Notes: generated by a model not told the origin, from the letters alone. A DNA stretch of 64,000 nt from Microbulbifer sp. Q7 (GCF_001639145.1 NZ_LROY01000002.1:900501-964500), one strand, 5' to 3'; positions 8,423 through 17,666 are shown, counted from the stretch's first letter. Translations and numbers: made by a program.

Positions 8423-9547
8423 ATGGCAGAGAAAAAAGTTGGCGGAGCAGGCCTGCGTGGCCAGGTCGCTGGTAAAACCGCACTGTCCACCGTAGGCGTA
8501 TCCGGCTCCGGCCTGACCTACTGCGGCTACGACGTCAAAGACTTGGCAGAAAACTGCGAGTTCGAAGAAGTTGCCTACCTGATCTTTAACGGCGAACTGC
8601 CCACCACCGCCCAACTGGCGGACTACAAAGGCGTGCTGAAAACCATGCGTGGCCTGCCGCAGGCCCTGCGCGAAGTGCTGGAGCGCATCCCCGCCGACGC
8701 ACACCCCATGGACGTCATGCGCACCGGCTGCTCCATGCTGGGCAACCTGGAAGGCGAAGAATCGTTCGACCAGCAACAGGACCGCGCCAACCGCCTGCTG
8801 GCCGCATTCCCGTCCATCATCTGTTACTGGTACCGCTTCACCCACGACGGCGTGCGCATCGAAACCGAAACCGATGACGACTCCATCGGCGGCCACTTCC
8901 TGCACATGCTGCGCGGCGAAAAGCCCAATGACCTGCACGCACAGGTAATGAACGTCTCCCTGATCCTGTACGCAGAGCACGAGTTCAACGCCTCCACCTT
9001 CACCGCGCGTGTCTGTGCCTCCACCCTGTCTGACCTGTTCAGCTGCATCACCGGCGCCATCGGCTCCCTGCGCGGCCCGCTGCACGGCGGTGCCAACGAA
9101 GCGGCCATGGAACTGATCGAGCGTTTCTCCTCTGCCGACGAAGCCGAAAAAGAACTGCTGGGCATGCTGGAGCGCAAGGAAAAAATCATGGGCTTCGGCC
9201 ACGCGGTCTACACCGAATCCGACCCGCGCAACGCCATCATCAAACAGTGGTCCGAGAAGCTGGCTGCCGACGTCGGCGACGACGTGCTGTACCCGGTATC
9301 CGTACGCTGCGAAGAAGTCATGTGGCGCGAGAAGAAGCTGTTCTGTAACGCCGACTTCTTCCACGCCTCCGCGTATCACTTCATGGGCATTCCCACCAAA
9401 CTGTTTACGCCGATCTTCGTTATGTCCCGCCTGACCGGCTGGGCCGCCCACGTATTCGAACAGCGCGCCGACAACCGCATCATCCGCCCGAGCGCCGAGT
9501 ACGTCGGCCCGGAACCGCGCAAGGTGACCCCGATCGCCGAACGCTAA
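8423..9547 (+). CDS. prpC: PrpC, 2-methylcitrate synthase
   Basis: 374 residues of the citrate-synthase fold. Condenses propionyl-CoA with oxaloacetate to 2-methylcitrate. Conserved catalytic elements are visible: GPLHGGANEAAM (about 213-224, first catalytic His), KIMGFGHAVY (about 254-263, second His) and the active-site Asp in FCNADFFHASAYHFMGIP. GSGLTYCGYDVKDLAENCEFEEVAYL is the PrpC-like N-terminal pattern. AAGGGA lies about 9 bases before ATG 8423. It is 48 bases after prpB. Confidence 0.96.
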   Translation: MAEKKVGGAGLRGQVAGKTALSTVGVSGSGLTYCGYDVKDLAENCEFEEVAYLIFNGELPTTAQLADYKGVLKTMRGLPQALREVLERIPADAHPMDVMRTGCSMLGNLEGEESFDQQQDRANRLLAAFPSIICYWYRFTHDGVRIETETDDDSIGGHFLHMLRGEKPNDLHAQVMNVSLILYAEHEFNASTFTARVCASTLSDLFSCITGAIGSLRGPLHGGANEAAMELIERFSSADEAEKELLGMLERKEKIMGFGHAVYTESDPRNAIIKQWSEKLAADVGDDVLYPVSVRCEEVMWREKKLFCNADFFHASAYHFMGIPTKLFTPIFVMSRLTGWAAHVFEQRADNRIIRPSAEYVGPEPRKVTPIAER

Positions 9548-9867
9548 GGAACCATTGGATAACTACTGCGCGGGCGCCTGGCGGCGTCCGGCTGTGCTGG
9601 TGCGCCAGCCCGGTCAGAATGCTCACGTACTTTAAGTACGCTCCGCTTCCTCCGCGCAGGCGGCCACCACCAGCCACCCGCTCGCTACGTTATTCAAAGA
9701 TTCCTGGAAAGTATGATGCTAAGGCGCTGATGACGGGTAGCCCTTTGCTGGACTGTCTGCGAGAGGGATCTCGCAGCCAAGCCCCCATGGATGGGTTCAC
9801 GGCGTGTCCAGCAAAGGGCTACCCGTCAGCAGAGCCGCCACTCAACGACCCGACTGGGTGACCCCAA
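9548..9867 (+). repeat. Intergenic repeat element with long and nested inverted repeats
   Basis: This 320-base non-coding spacer between prpC and acnD holds a 7-1-7 palindrome CGTACTT-T-AAGTACG at 9626-9640. A 23-bp perfect inverted repeat has arms at 9731-9753 and 9806-9828 (core GGGTAGCCCTTTGCTGG) separated by 52 bases. Inside its loop is an 8-bp hairpin with a GGGA loop (9757-9776, stem CTGCGAGA/TCTCGCAG). The layout resembles a miniature palindromic intergenic element rather than a terminator, as there is no T-run. No reading frame is convincing. It sits within the operon and may affect the level of acnD-prpF mRNA. Confidence 0.6.
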
Positions 9868-12483
9868 ATGAACACCGAATTCCGAAAAAAACTCCCCGGC
9901 ACAGACCTGGATTATTTCGACACAAGAGAAGCGGTCGAAAACATCCAGCCGGGCAGCTATGAAAAACTGCCGTATACCTCCCGTATCCTGGCAGAAAACC
10001 TCGTGCGTCGCTGCGAGCCAGCAATGCTCACCGACGCCCTCAAGCAGATCATCGAACGCAAGCGCGACCTCGACTTCCCCTGGTTCCCCGCGCGCGTCGT
10101 CTGCCACGATATTCTCGGCCAGACCGCACTGGTGGATCTCGCCGGCCTGCGCGACGCCATCGCCGAAAAGGGCGGTGACCCCGCCAAAGTAAACCCGGTC
10201 GTGCCCACCCAGCTGATCGTCGACCACTCCCTGGCCGTCGAACACCCCGGTTTTGAAAAAGACGCGTTCGAAAAGAACCGCGCCGTGGAAGAGCGCCGCA
10301 ACGAAGACCGCTTCCACTTCATCAACTGGACCAAGACCGCGTTTGAAAACGTCGACGTCATTCCGCCCGGCAACGGCATCATGCACCAGATCAACCTGGA
10401 GAAAATGTCTCCGGTAGTGCAGAAGAAAGAGGGCCCAGACGGAAGAACAGTGGTATTCCCGGATACCTGCGTCGGCACCGACAGCCACACCCCGATGGTG
10501 GATGCGCTCGGCGTAATCTCCGTGGGCGTGGGCGGTTTAGAGGCCGAAAGCGTGATGCTCGGCCGCGCCTCCTACATGCGCCTGCCCGACATCGTCGGCG
10601 TCGAACTGACCGGCAAACTGCAGCCCGGTATCACCGGTACCGACATGGTGCTGGCCCTGACCGAATTCCTGCGCCGCGAGCGCGTGGTGGGTGCGTATCT
10701 CGAATTCTTCGGCGAAGGCGCTTCCAGCCTGAGCCTGGGCGACCGCGCCACCATCGCCAACATGACCCCGGAATACGGTGCCACCGCCGGCATGTTCGCC
10801 ATCGACGAGCAGACCATCGACTACCTGAAACTCACCGGCCGCGACGACGAGCAGGTAGCCCTGGTAGAAAAGTTCGCAAAAGAAACCGGCCTCTGGGCAG
10901 ACACCCTCAAGAATGCCGAATACGAGCGCGTACTCAAGTTCGACCTCTCTTCCGTAGGCCGCAACCTGGCCGGCCCGTCCAACCCGCACGCACTGCTGCC
11001 GGTATCCGAACTGGGCTCTCGTGGAATAGCGAAGGCTTGGAAGGAAGAAGAAGGACTGATGCCCGACGGCGCGGTAATCATCGCCGCCATCACCAGCTGC
11101 ACCAACACCAGTAACCCGCGCAACATGATTGCCGCGGGCCTGATTGCGCGCAACGCCAACAAGCTCGGCCTGACCCGCAAGCCCTGGGTAAAAACCTCCC
11201 TGGCTCCCGGTTCCAAGACCGTAAAAATGTACCTGGAAGAAGCCAACCTGCTGCCGGAGCTGCAGCAACAGGGCTTCGACGTAGTCGCCTTTGCCTGCAC
11301 CACCTGCAACGGCATGAGCGGCGCGCTGGACCCGAAAATCCAGAAAGAAGTGATCGACCGCGACCTGTACGCCACCGCCGTACTCTCCGGCAACCGCAAC
11401 TTCGACGGCCGTATCCATCCCTACGCCAAGCAGGCTTTCCTGGCCTCGCCGCCCTTGGTCGTTGCCTACGCCATCGCCGGCACCATCCGCTTCGATATCG
11501 AAAAAGATGTACTGGGCCACGACAAAGACGGCAACCCGGTCACCCTGAAAGATATCTGGCCGAGCGACGAAGAGATCGACGCGATCGTCAAACAAAGCGT
11601 GAAGCCCGAGCAGTTCCGCGAGGTCTACATCCCGATGTTTGACCTGAACAAGGCCGAAGCAGAGAAGGGCGAGCCGCTGTACAACTGGCGCCCGCAGAGC
11701 ACCTACATCCGCCGCCCACCGTACTGGGAAGGTGCGCTGGCCGGTGAGCGCGCGCTGAAAGGCATGCGCCCGCTGGCGGTGCTGGGTGACAACATCACCA
11801 CCGACCACCTGTCGCCGTCCAACGCGATCCTGGCCAGCAGTGCCGCCGGTGAATACCTGGCGAAAATGGGCCTGCCGGAAGAGGACTTCAACTCATACGC
11901 CACGCACAGGGGCGATCACCTCACCGCCCAGCGCGCCACCTTCGCCAACCCGAAACTGTTGAACGAAATGGTGCGTGACGAAAACGGTGCAGTGAAGCAG
12001 GGCTCTCTCGCGCGTATCGAGCCGGAAGGCAAGGTCACCCGCATGTGGGAAGCCATCGAAACCTACATGGACCGCAAGCAGCCGCTGATCATTATCGCCG
12101 GCGCCGACTACGGCCAGGGTTCCTCCCGCGACTGGGCCGCTAAAGGCGTGCGCCTGGCCGGTGTGGAAGCGATTGTGGCGGAAGGCTTCGAGCGCATTCA
12201 CCGCACCAATCTGATCGGCATGGGCGTGCTGCCGCTGGAGTTCCTGCCGGGCACCACCCGCACGACCCTCGGCATCGACGGTACCGAAACCTTCGACGTA
12301 CTCGGCGACCGCACCCCGGGCGCAACCCTCACGCTGCTGATCCACCGCAAAAACGGTGAGACAGTAGAAGTGCCGGTGAAATGCCGCCTGGATACCGCAG
12401 AAGAAGTCTCCATTTATGACGCCGGCGGCGTACTGCAGCGCTTCGCCAACGACTTCCTTGAAGCCGAGGGTGCCGCGCAATGA
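9868..12483 (+). CDS. acnD: AcnD, Fe/S-dependent 2-methylcitrate dehydratase
   Basis: 871 residues, the expected length for AcnD. An aconitase-superfamily enzyme that, together with PrpF, converts 2-methylcitrate to 2-methyl-cis-aconitate and replaces PrpD. The iron-sulfur ligand region is seen as ITSCTNTSNPRN (about residues 407-418) and ACTTCNGMSGALDP (about 474-487). The substrate-binding TDSHTPMVDALGVISVGVGG and the swivel-domain GADYGQGSSRDWAAKG and LGDNITTDHLSPS motifs are also present. The stop overlaps the prpF start by 4 bases, implying translational coupling. No strong Shine-Dalgarno is visible before ATG 9868. Confidence 0.96.
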   Translation: MNTEFRKKLPGTDLDYFDTREAVENIQPGSYEKLPYTSRILAENLVRRCEPAMLTDALKQIIERKRDLDFPWFPARVVCHDILGQTALVDLAGLRDAIAEKGGDPAKVNPVVPTQLIVDHSLAVEHPGFEKDAFEKNRAVEERRNEDRFHFINWTKTAFENVDVIPPGNGIMHQINLEKMSPVVQKKEGPDGRTVVFPDTCVGTDSHTPMVDALGVISVGVGGLEAESVMLGRASYMRLPDIVGVELTGKLQPGITGTDMVLALTEFLRRERVVGAYLEFFGEGASSLSLGDRATIANMTPEYGATAGMFAIDEQTIDYLKLTGRDDEQVALVEKFAKETGLWADTLKNAEYERVLKFDLSSVGRNLAGPSNPHALLPVSELGSRGIAKAWKEEEGLMPDGAVIIAAITSCTNTSNPRNMIAAGLIARNANKLGLTRKPWVKTSLAPGSKTVKMYLEEANLLPELQQQGFDVVAFACTTCNGMSGALDPKIQKEVIDRDLYATAVLSGNRNFDGRIHPYAKQAFLASPPLVVAYAIAGTIRFDIEKDVLGHDKDGNPVTLKDIWPSDEEIDAIVKQSVKPEQFREVYIPMFDLNKAEAEKGEPLYNWRPQSTYIRRPPYWEGALAGERALKGMRPLAVLGDNITTDHLSPSNAILASSAAGEYLAKMGLPEEDFNSYATHRGDHLTAQRATFANPKLLNEMVRDENGAVKQGSLARIEPEGKVTRMWEAIETYMDRKQPLIIIAGADYGQGSSRDWAAKGVRLAGVEAIVAEGFERIHRTNLIGMGVLPLEFLPGTTRTTLGIDGTETFDVLGDRTPGATLTLLIHRKNGETVEVPVKCRLDTAEEVSIYDAGGVLQRFANDFLEAEGAAQ

Positions 12484-13661
12484 CCGCTTTTGCCCCACAG
12501 ATCAAAGTGCCGGCCACCTATATGCGTGGCGGCACCAGCAAGGGCGTGTTCTTCCGCCTGCAGGACCTCCCGGAATCCGCACAGGTTCCTGGGGCCGCGC
12601 GCGACAACCTGCTGCTGCGGGTGATCGGCAGCCCCGATCCCTACGGCAAGCAGACCGACGGCATGGGCGGAGCCACCTCCAGCACCAGCAAAACCGTCAT
12701 CCTGTCGAAGAGCGAGCAGCCGGAGCACGACGTGGATTACCTGTTCGGCCAGGTCTCCATCGACAAGCCGTTCGTGGACTGGTCCGGCAACTGCGGCAAC
12801 CTCACCGCCGCCGTCGGCGCCTTCGCCATCAACAGCGGTTTTGTCGATGCCGCGCGCGTTCCAGAGAATGGCATCTGCACCGTGCGCATCTGGCAGGCCA
12901 ACATCAAGAAAACCATCATCGCCCACGTCCCCATCACCAATGGGGAAGTGCAGGAGACCGGTGATTTCGAGCTGGACGGTGTCACCTTCCCGGCGGCGGA
13001 AGTGCAGATCGAATTCATGGACCCGGCGGACGGCGAAGGGGCCATGTTCCCCACCGGCAACCTGGTGGACGACCTGGCAGTGCCCGGCGTCGGTATATTA
13101 AAGGCCAGCATGATCAACGCCGGCATCCCGACCATCTTCGTCAACGCCGCGGATATCGGCTACACCGGCACCGAACTGCAGGAGGCCATCAACGGTGACG
13201 ACAAGGCGCTGGCCATGTTCGAAACCATCCGAGCCTATGGCGCGGTGAAGATGGGCCTGATCGCAATGGTGGAAGAGGCCGCCGCTCGCCAGCATACCCC
13301 CAAGGTCGCGTTCGTCGCGCCACCCGAGGGCTATACGGCATCCAGCGGCAAGGAAGTGGCAGCAGGGGATATCGACCTGCTGGTGCGCGCCCTGTCCATG
13401 GGCAAACTACACCACGCCATGATGGGCACCGCTGCGGTAGCCATCGGCACCGCCGCCGCCATTCCCGGCACCCTGGTCAATCTGGCTGCTGGGGGAGGGG
13501 AGCGCAATGCCGTGACCTTTGGCCATCCGTCCGGCACCTTAAGGGTTGGCGCGGAAGCGGAAATCGTCAATGGGCAGTGGACTGCCACCAAGGCCATTAT
13601 GAGCCGCAGTGCGCGGGTTTTGATGGAGGGGTGGGTGCGGGTGCCTGGTGATTGCTTTTAG
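12480..13661 (+). CDS. prpF: PrpF, 2-methylaconitate cis-trans isomerase
   Basis: 393 residues of the PrpF/DUF453 family, with a diaminopimelate-epimerase-like fold. It is needed with AcnD to convert trans- to cis-2-methylaconitate. Hallmarks visible are the opening IKVPATYMRGGTSKGVFF, the GSPDPYGKQTDGMGGATSSTSKT motif, the WSGNCGNLTAAVGAFAI stretch around the catalytic Cys, and FGHPSGTLRVGAE near the C-terminus. ATG 12480 overlaps the acnD stop (ATGA). It is the last gene of the prp operon and is followed by an intrinsic terminator. Confidence 0.96.
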   Translation: MTAFAPQIKVPATYMRGGTSKGVFFRLQDLPESAQVPGAARDNLLLRVIGSPDPYGKQTDGMGGATSSTSKTVILSKSEQPEHDVDYLFGQVSIDKPFVDWSGNCGNLTAAVGAFAINSGFVDAARVPENGICTVRIWQANIKKTIIAHVPITNGEVQETGDFELDGVTFPAAEVQIEFMDPADGEGAMFPTGNLVDDLAVPGVGILKASMINAGIPTIFVNAADIGYTGTELQEAINGDDKALAMFETIRAYGAVKMGLIAMVEEAAARQHTPKVAFVAPPEGYTASSGKEVAAGDIDLLVRALSMGKLHHAMMGTAAVAIGTAAAIPGTLVNLAAGGGERNAVTFGHPSGTLRVGAEAEIVNGQWTATKAIMSRSARVLMEGWVRVPGDCF

Positions 13662-13725
13662 TCTGTATTGTAAAAATCACGAATCAAGTTGAAAGCTGCC
13701 TAAACTGACATCGGCAGTAGGAAAG

Positions 13726-13749
13726 TGAGCCTCATACGAGGCTCATTTT
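13726..13749 (+). terminator. Intrinsic terminator of the prp operon
   Basis: Perfect 8-bp stem TGAGCCTC/GAGGCTCA with an ATAC loop, followed by TTTT, 65 bases after prpF. A short T-rich stretch on the other strand (CTTT) suggests it may also serve the convergent gene at 13797. Confidence 0.85.
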
Positions 13750-13796
13750 GGTCTGCCAATAATTGGTAAACAACAAATGCGTGACGCTCTAAACAA

Positions 13797-15044
13797 TTAT
13801 GCAGGCTCAGTTTCGGCTGACTTGAACCACTCTTCCTTCCAGAAGTGAATGGGGTTTTCGCCGCGTTTCAGGCTGTCAATGTCAGACTGAATATCCTGGC
13901 GGATACCGTCTAGTAAACCTATTGCTTTATCTACGAAGTCCAGTGTCTCTTCGCCGCAACGAGTTTTGTTGTATAGTTTTTTGAGCACTTCTGCTTCGGC
14001 AATTCCATCGAGTCCGTCTGCTGCAATCAAGGCGCTGCAATGTTCGACAAAGGAAGTGCGTGCTTTATCCAGCCCGGTAATACAGCTATTTAAATGAGTC
14101 AGGTAGGCAGTTAATGTATCGTCAGTAATTCTTGATCCGTCTTTCCGACGTAGCCACTCATGTAATCGGCGAATGTGTAGGCTACTTGCGATTCCACTAA
14201 TGTAAGCGGGAAGAATAGCACGGGCTATTTCTGGATACCTGTTCATGTGCGCTAGATTGATTTCGAAAGGATCGAGCCCGCTAATAATGTTTTCAATCTT
14301 GTTGATGGCATCCTGTTTGTCGTGTTGAGAGAGTTCAGTTAGGGGTTCTCCTGCGCCTCTCCCTTGAAGTTGAGAGTGAGCCAAGTTGCCGAGATTGTAA
14401 AACCAGTTTGAAGTTTGCTCGAAACTGGTGGCTACTTTTTCGGCTTCAGTGATATCTAATTCCTCTTTTACCACCTTCCTGACCGCGTCTTGGATTTCCT
14501 CCAGGTTTGGTGGGGGCGGCGGCTGTATGTTGTCAGGCATGAAAGCAAAAAGAATTAAATTACCGAATCCCATGATTAATCCAGAGGGGGCAGCGCCAAC
14601 GGGCCCTAAAGCAGCGATTCCCGTTGCCAGACCGCTGAGTAAGATCATTCCAGCTTGTAGTCCTTTCTCAATGTTTGCATTATTGCCGTCGTTGTCACCA
14701 CCCAGCTTTATTGAGTTGCCTTTCCACTTCTTTTCCACCTTGCTCCAGTGAATAATCTTAAAGGTTTTTCCGCTTTTGCGAATTATGTGAGCTTCTGTGT
14801 TAGAGCACGGGCCGGCATCAATTAGTCGGTTTGGGTCGAGTGTATTTTTTGCCATCAAGAAGAAGTCAGATGGGGATACCCTTCCATGCCAAACGGAAAC
14901 GGCGGCGTTTGCAAATCCTTGATTGCTGCTCCAGTGTTGGTCCTTGTGTATGTATTCATAGCTTTTGTCGTAAGATTTCAAGCCGTCTTCCCATTTGTAG
15001 GTTTTTATAGTGATGACTTGCCCAGTCCTGTTTATTAGCTTCAT
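13797..15044 (-). CDS. Delta-endotoxin domain-I-like protein, candidate pore-forming toxin
   Basis: 415 residues, not assigned to a named family with certainty. Residues 1-125 look beta-rich and soluble (INRTGQVITIKTYKWEDG, SVWHGRVSPSDFFLMAKNT). A glycine-rich hydrophobic segment at 130-170 (GMILLSGLATGIAALGPVG, then LIMGFGNLILFAFMP) leads into NLEEIQDAVRKVVKEEL. A later helix at 273-297 contains ILPAYISGIASSLHIRRLH. Order and spacing resemble helices 1, 2-3 and 5 of Cry-toxin domain I, where helix 5 typically reads LP.YAQAANLHL. Nothing resembling Cry domains II or III is present. No signal peptide is seen. AAGGAC lies 8 bases before ATG 15044. The gene is AT-richer than its neighbours and stands alone, which suggests transfer. 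The toxin link is pattern recognition, not a search result. Confidence 0.55.
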   Translation of the reverse strand: MKLINRTGQVITIKTYKWEDGLKSYDKSYEYIHKDQHWSSNQGFANAAVSVWHGRVSPSDFFLMAKNTLDPNRLIDAGPCSNTEAHIIRKSGKTFKIIHWSKVEKKWKGNSIKLGGDNDGNNANIEKGLQAGMILLSGLATGIAALGPVGAAPSGLIMGFGNLILFAFMPDNIQPPPPPNLEEIQDAVRKVVKEELDITEAEKVATSFEQTSNWFYNLGNLAHSQLQGRGAGEPLTELSQHDKQDAINKIENIISGLDPFEINLAHMNRYPEIARAILPAYISGIASSLHIRRLHEWLRRKDGSRITDDTLTAYLTHLNSCITGLDKARTSFVEHCSALIAADGLDGIAEAEVLKKLYNKTRCGEETLDFVDKAIGLLDGIRQDIQSDIDSLKRGENPIHFWKEEWFKSAETEPA

Positions 15045-15854
15045 TGAATAATGTCCTTATTGAAGTATTTTCTAGTATTCCAAAACTGCTCACATAGTAT
15101 GGCTATTGTTAAATTTGATTAATTTCCTCCTTTTTAGTAGATGCAATTATCGAAAGCGTGTGTCTTGAGCCTGGACGCTCTTGTAGATGGCTTGGGTTCT
15201 GAAAGAGTTTGCTTTCGGCTTCCCGAAAAGATGTCCCCGTGCCTGTTATTCGTTTTATGTCCCCGGAAATGGAGTCCGAGTGGCGGGGCGAGGACAGTAG
15301 TATCCCGCAGCTCAATCGAAATGTCGTTAATATTTATATGTTTGGCATCTTATCAATCGGGAAAAAATAATTAGAAGACAAAAGGGCAAAGTTATTGGGA
15401 GTCGATAGGATTATTAGCTTATTCGAGTAGAAAAGACGCCTCGGGATGCTAGATCAGGCAGGTGCAGCGTCGTCCAAATTGGTTAATGAATCATCGTGGT
15501 ATAAATCGGGTAGAGTGCGTTCGACGCCATAATTGGAATAGATGTGGTCGAATCACCAGTGTGGCACCCATTTGCACTGGCTGCGCTTTCCGGTCCATTA
15601 GACTTTGGTCAAAGCTAAGAGAAAAGGAAATCTCGAAGGGCCAGATTGCCGCGCCTCGGGCCTGCCGCGATTCCGCAGCCTGTAATACACCAGGGTAGCA
15701 ATCGGCAGGTTTGCTTCTCGACTTGTCAGGCCATAATCGCCTGCCCGGGTGACTCAAGTAGAATGCAAGGCAGTTCGATATCCAAGTACATGCCTCGTAT
15801 TGATGAGCAGCCACGTCCACCTGCTGGTGAATTCAATCGTATGAGGTTGGGATC
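15045..15854. other. Long non-coding stretch, possible mobile-element remnants
   Basis: I find no convincing gene in these 810 bases; the open frames have atypical composition, no ribosome site and no family resemblance. On the minus strand, GGGGACAT occurs twice (near 15236 and 15268) about 30 bases apart, separated by an AT-rich segment. Such GGGGACA motifs often border transposase or repeat elements in marine gammaproteobacteria, but no transposase or terminal repeats are visible here. The right end supplies the leader of the gene at 15855. Confidence 0.35.
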
Positions 15855-16529
15855 ATGGAAGCGAAACCGTTAGACACCGAAATTGATCACCACACGGCTA
15901 AATTCATCGTGGGGTTTATCGCTTTGTCACTCGCGATTTTCACGGACTTACTGACGCCTGGGGTCAGTATTAGCTCGATAAGTCTGTCCTATCATTTAAC
16001 GGATAATGCCCGAAATGTATTCGTTGGCTCTCTCTGCGTTATCTCGGCTTTTCTCTGGTCGTACAATGGCTACTCTTTGTTTCAGGCTGTCTTAAGTAAA
16101 GTTGCAGCAGTCGCTGTCGCAGCCGTGGCATTTTTCCCGTGCGACTGCTTTACAGGTCGGGGTGTTGAGGGAGCAGCTGCAGAACCCTCGTTGACTGGGA
16201 TTCTCCATACCGCCTCGGCAATTTCAATGTTCATTATCCTCGCAATTTTTTGTTGGCTATTTTATCTGAGAGCTAAAGGTAAGAAATCTAAAGAGGCGAA
16301 GGTTAGGGGGCGAATTTATAGAATCTGCGCAGTAGCCATGGTTGGCGCTATGGCCGTGCAGTTGCTCGATATTTTGGGGGTAGACTTTAGCGGTATTACC
16401 CAGCGGGTGACTTACTATGTCGAAGCAACAGGATTGATGGCATTTGGTGTTGCATGGATGACGGCGAGCCGTATGTTGCCATTTATTACCAATGAGGATG
16501 AGCGTATAAAAATTGAGCTCTCTGGATGA
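15855..16529 (+). CDS. Six-helix membrane protein, DUF998-like
   Basis: 224 residues with about six hydrophobic helices: near 16-34, 55-72, 78-95, 113-136, 151-170 and 183-200. The layout, with the sequence GVSISSISLSYHLTDNARNVFVGSLCV after the first helix, resembles the DUF998 / hypothetical DUF-type integral membrane proteins. The function is unknown. GAGG lies 8 bases upstream of ATG 15855. It sits alone between a non-coding stretch and a lipoprotein gene, and is part of the AT-richer accessory block. Confidence 0.7.
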   Translation: MEAKPLDTEIDHHTAKFIVGFIALSLAIFTDLLTPGVSISSISLSYHLTDNARNVFVGSLCVISAFLWSYNGYSLFQAVLSKVAAVAVAAVAFFPCDCFTGRGVEGAAAEPSLTGILHTASAISMFIILAIFCWLFYLRAKGKKSKEAKVRGRIYRICAVAMVGAMAVQLLDILGVDFSGITQRVTYYVEATGLMAFGVAWMTASRMLPFITNEDERIKIELSG

Positions 16530-16655
16530 TAATTGATTTGTGGGGTTGTACGCATTTCTCGTTATTGGTTGTTTTCTGTTCTTTTGTGCGCTGATTCAGG
16601 GTTGATTCAGTTGCGCCGGGTTAAAAAGCAGGTGTGAATCCAAGGAAAACGCACC

Positions 16656-17666
16656 ATGCGCCAGCTCCCATACCGATTACTCGCCGCTCTCACCATCACT
16701 TTGACGCTCGGTGGCTGTGTCACTTACCCAGTAGCTCCGCCGGTCATCGGCGGGAGCACTTATGTCCGCGCGGCTCCTCCGGTTTACTCCTATTCAGTGA
16801 TCACCGACCCCGGCTATCGCTACTACGACGATACCCTCGGCGTTTATGTGTTCTACGACCGCAGTGACGTTTTCTATCGACAGGGGCATTACTATCGTTG
16901 GCATCAGGACCATTGGATCAGTGCCAGCCACTGGCGTGGCCCCTGGTATCCGGCCCGGAATCTCACGTTCTCGGTAAACTTCAATGATCGCTGGCATACG
17001 CGCTTGCGTCGTCACGGCCATTACTACGCTGGAGGTCACCACCACAGACCGCCGCGCCGGCACGGTCATGATCACGGATACAAGCAGCGGGATCGGTATG
17101 ACAGCAAGGCGTATCGGCATGATCGTCGTGAGAAGGGCTGGGAGCGTCGTGAGGAACGCCAGGATCGTCGTGAGGAGCGCCAGGATCTTGGCCGAGACGG
17201 CGTGCATGGGTTTGCTGGTGTAGCCAAGCCAAAGGGGCGGGCGTTTCAGGCAGATAACCGGAGTGGGGATCGCCGTAATGACCGCGGTTATGAGCGCCGG
17301 AATCCAGACCGAAAATTAACCAAGGACGAGCGGGTAGTTAAAGTTACGGACAAGCCGGCCAGTAGCCGCGGTCCGCGAGTCGTTCCTGCAGTGGAACGCC
17401 CGGCAATCGATCGCCGCGCGGTACGCGACAGGTCCAAACCAGAAAACCACCGCGGCAAGCCCCAGCGCCAGCGCAATGTGTCAGATGAGCAGCGCGCTCC
17501 TGCTGCGAAGCCAGCTCCGCGTAAGGAACGTGAGCAAGCAAAGCGCGAGCAACCAAAGAAAAAGGAAAAGAGGTCCAGAAAGAAAGCAGATAAGCGCGAT
17601 CAGGCACGCCGGGTTCGTGAGCCGCTGCCCCGCCGGACCGATGGCGCCCGCCGTCAGATCGATTGA
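16656..17666 (+). CDS. Lipoprotein with a polybasic, low-complexity C-terminal half
   Basis: 336 residues. A lipoprotein signal with lipobox LGGC (Cys at about 21) predicts membrane anchoring. Residues 30-110 are aromatic and Tyr-rich (PVYSYSVITDPGYRYYDD, YYRWHQDHWISASHWRGPW), probably a small folded domain. From about 115 on, the protein is dominated by His, Arg, Lys and Gln, including an HHHRPPRRHGHDHG cluster and a tandem RREERQD repeat (about 165-178). It is probably disordered and could bind nucleic acid, anionic polymers or metal. AAGGAAAA lies 6 bases before ATG 16656. The function is unknown, with no operon partners. Confidence 0.75.
   Translation: MRQLPYRLLAALTITLTLGGCVTYPVAPPVIGGSTYVRAAPPVYSYSVITDPGYRYYDDTLGVYVFYDRSDVFYRQGHYYRWHQDHWISASHWRGPWYPARNLTFSVNFNDRWHTRLRRHGHYYAGGHHHRPPRRHGHDHGYKQRDRYDSKAYRHDRREKGWERREERQDRREERQDLGRDGVHGFAGVAKPKGRAFQADNRSGDRRNDRGYERRNPDRKLTKDERVVKVTDKPASSRGPRVVPAVERPAIDRRAVRDRSKPENHRGKPQRQRNVSDEQRAPAAKPAPRKEREQAKREQPKKKEKRSRKKADKRDQARRVREPLPRRTDGARRQID

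Noticed and set aside
9619-9861. 80-codon frame in the prpC-acnD spacer
   Set aside because: It reads through the inverted-repeat element and has no ribosome site.
15109-15374. Short open frames on both strands upstream of the toxin-like gene
   Set aside because: No start signals or recognisable domains; they overlap each other across the GGGGACAT motifs.
15491-15820. 109-codon open frame on the minus strand in the 15-16 kb gap
   Set aside because: No ribosome site, no family resemblance, composition unlike neighbouring genes.
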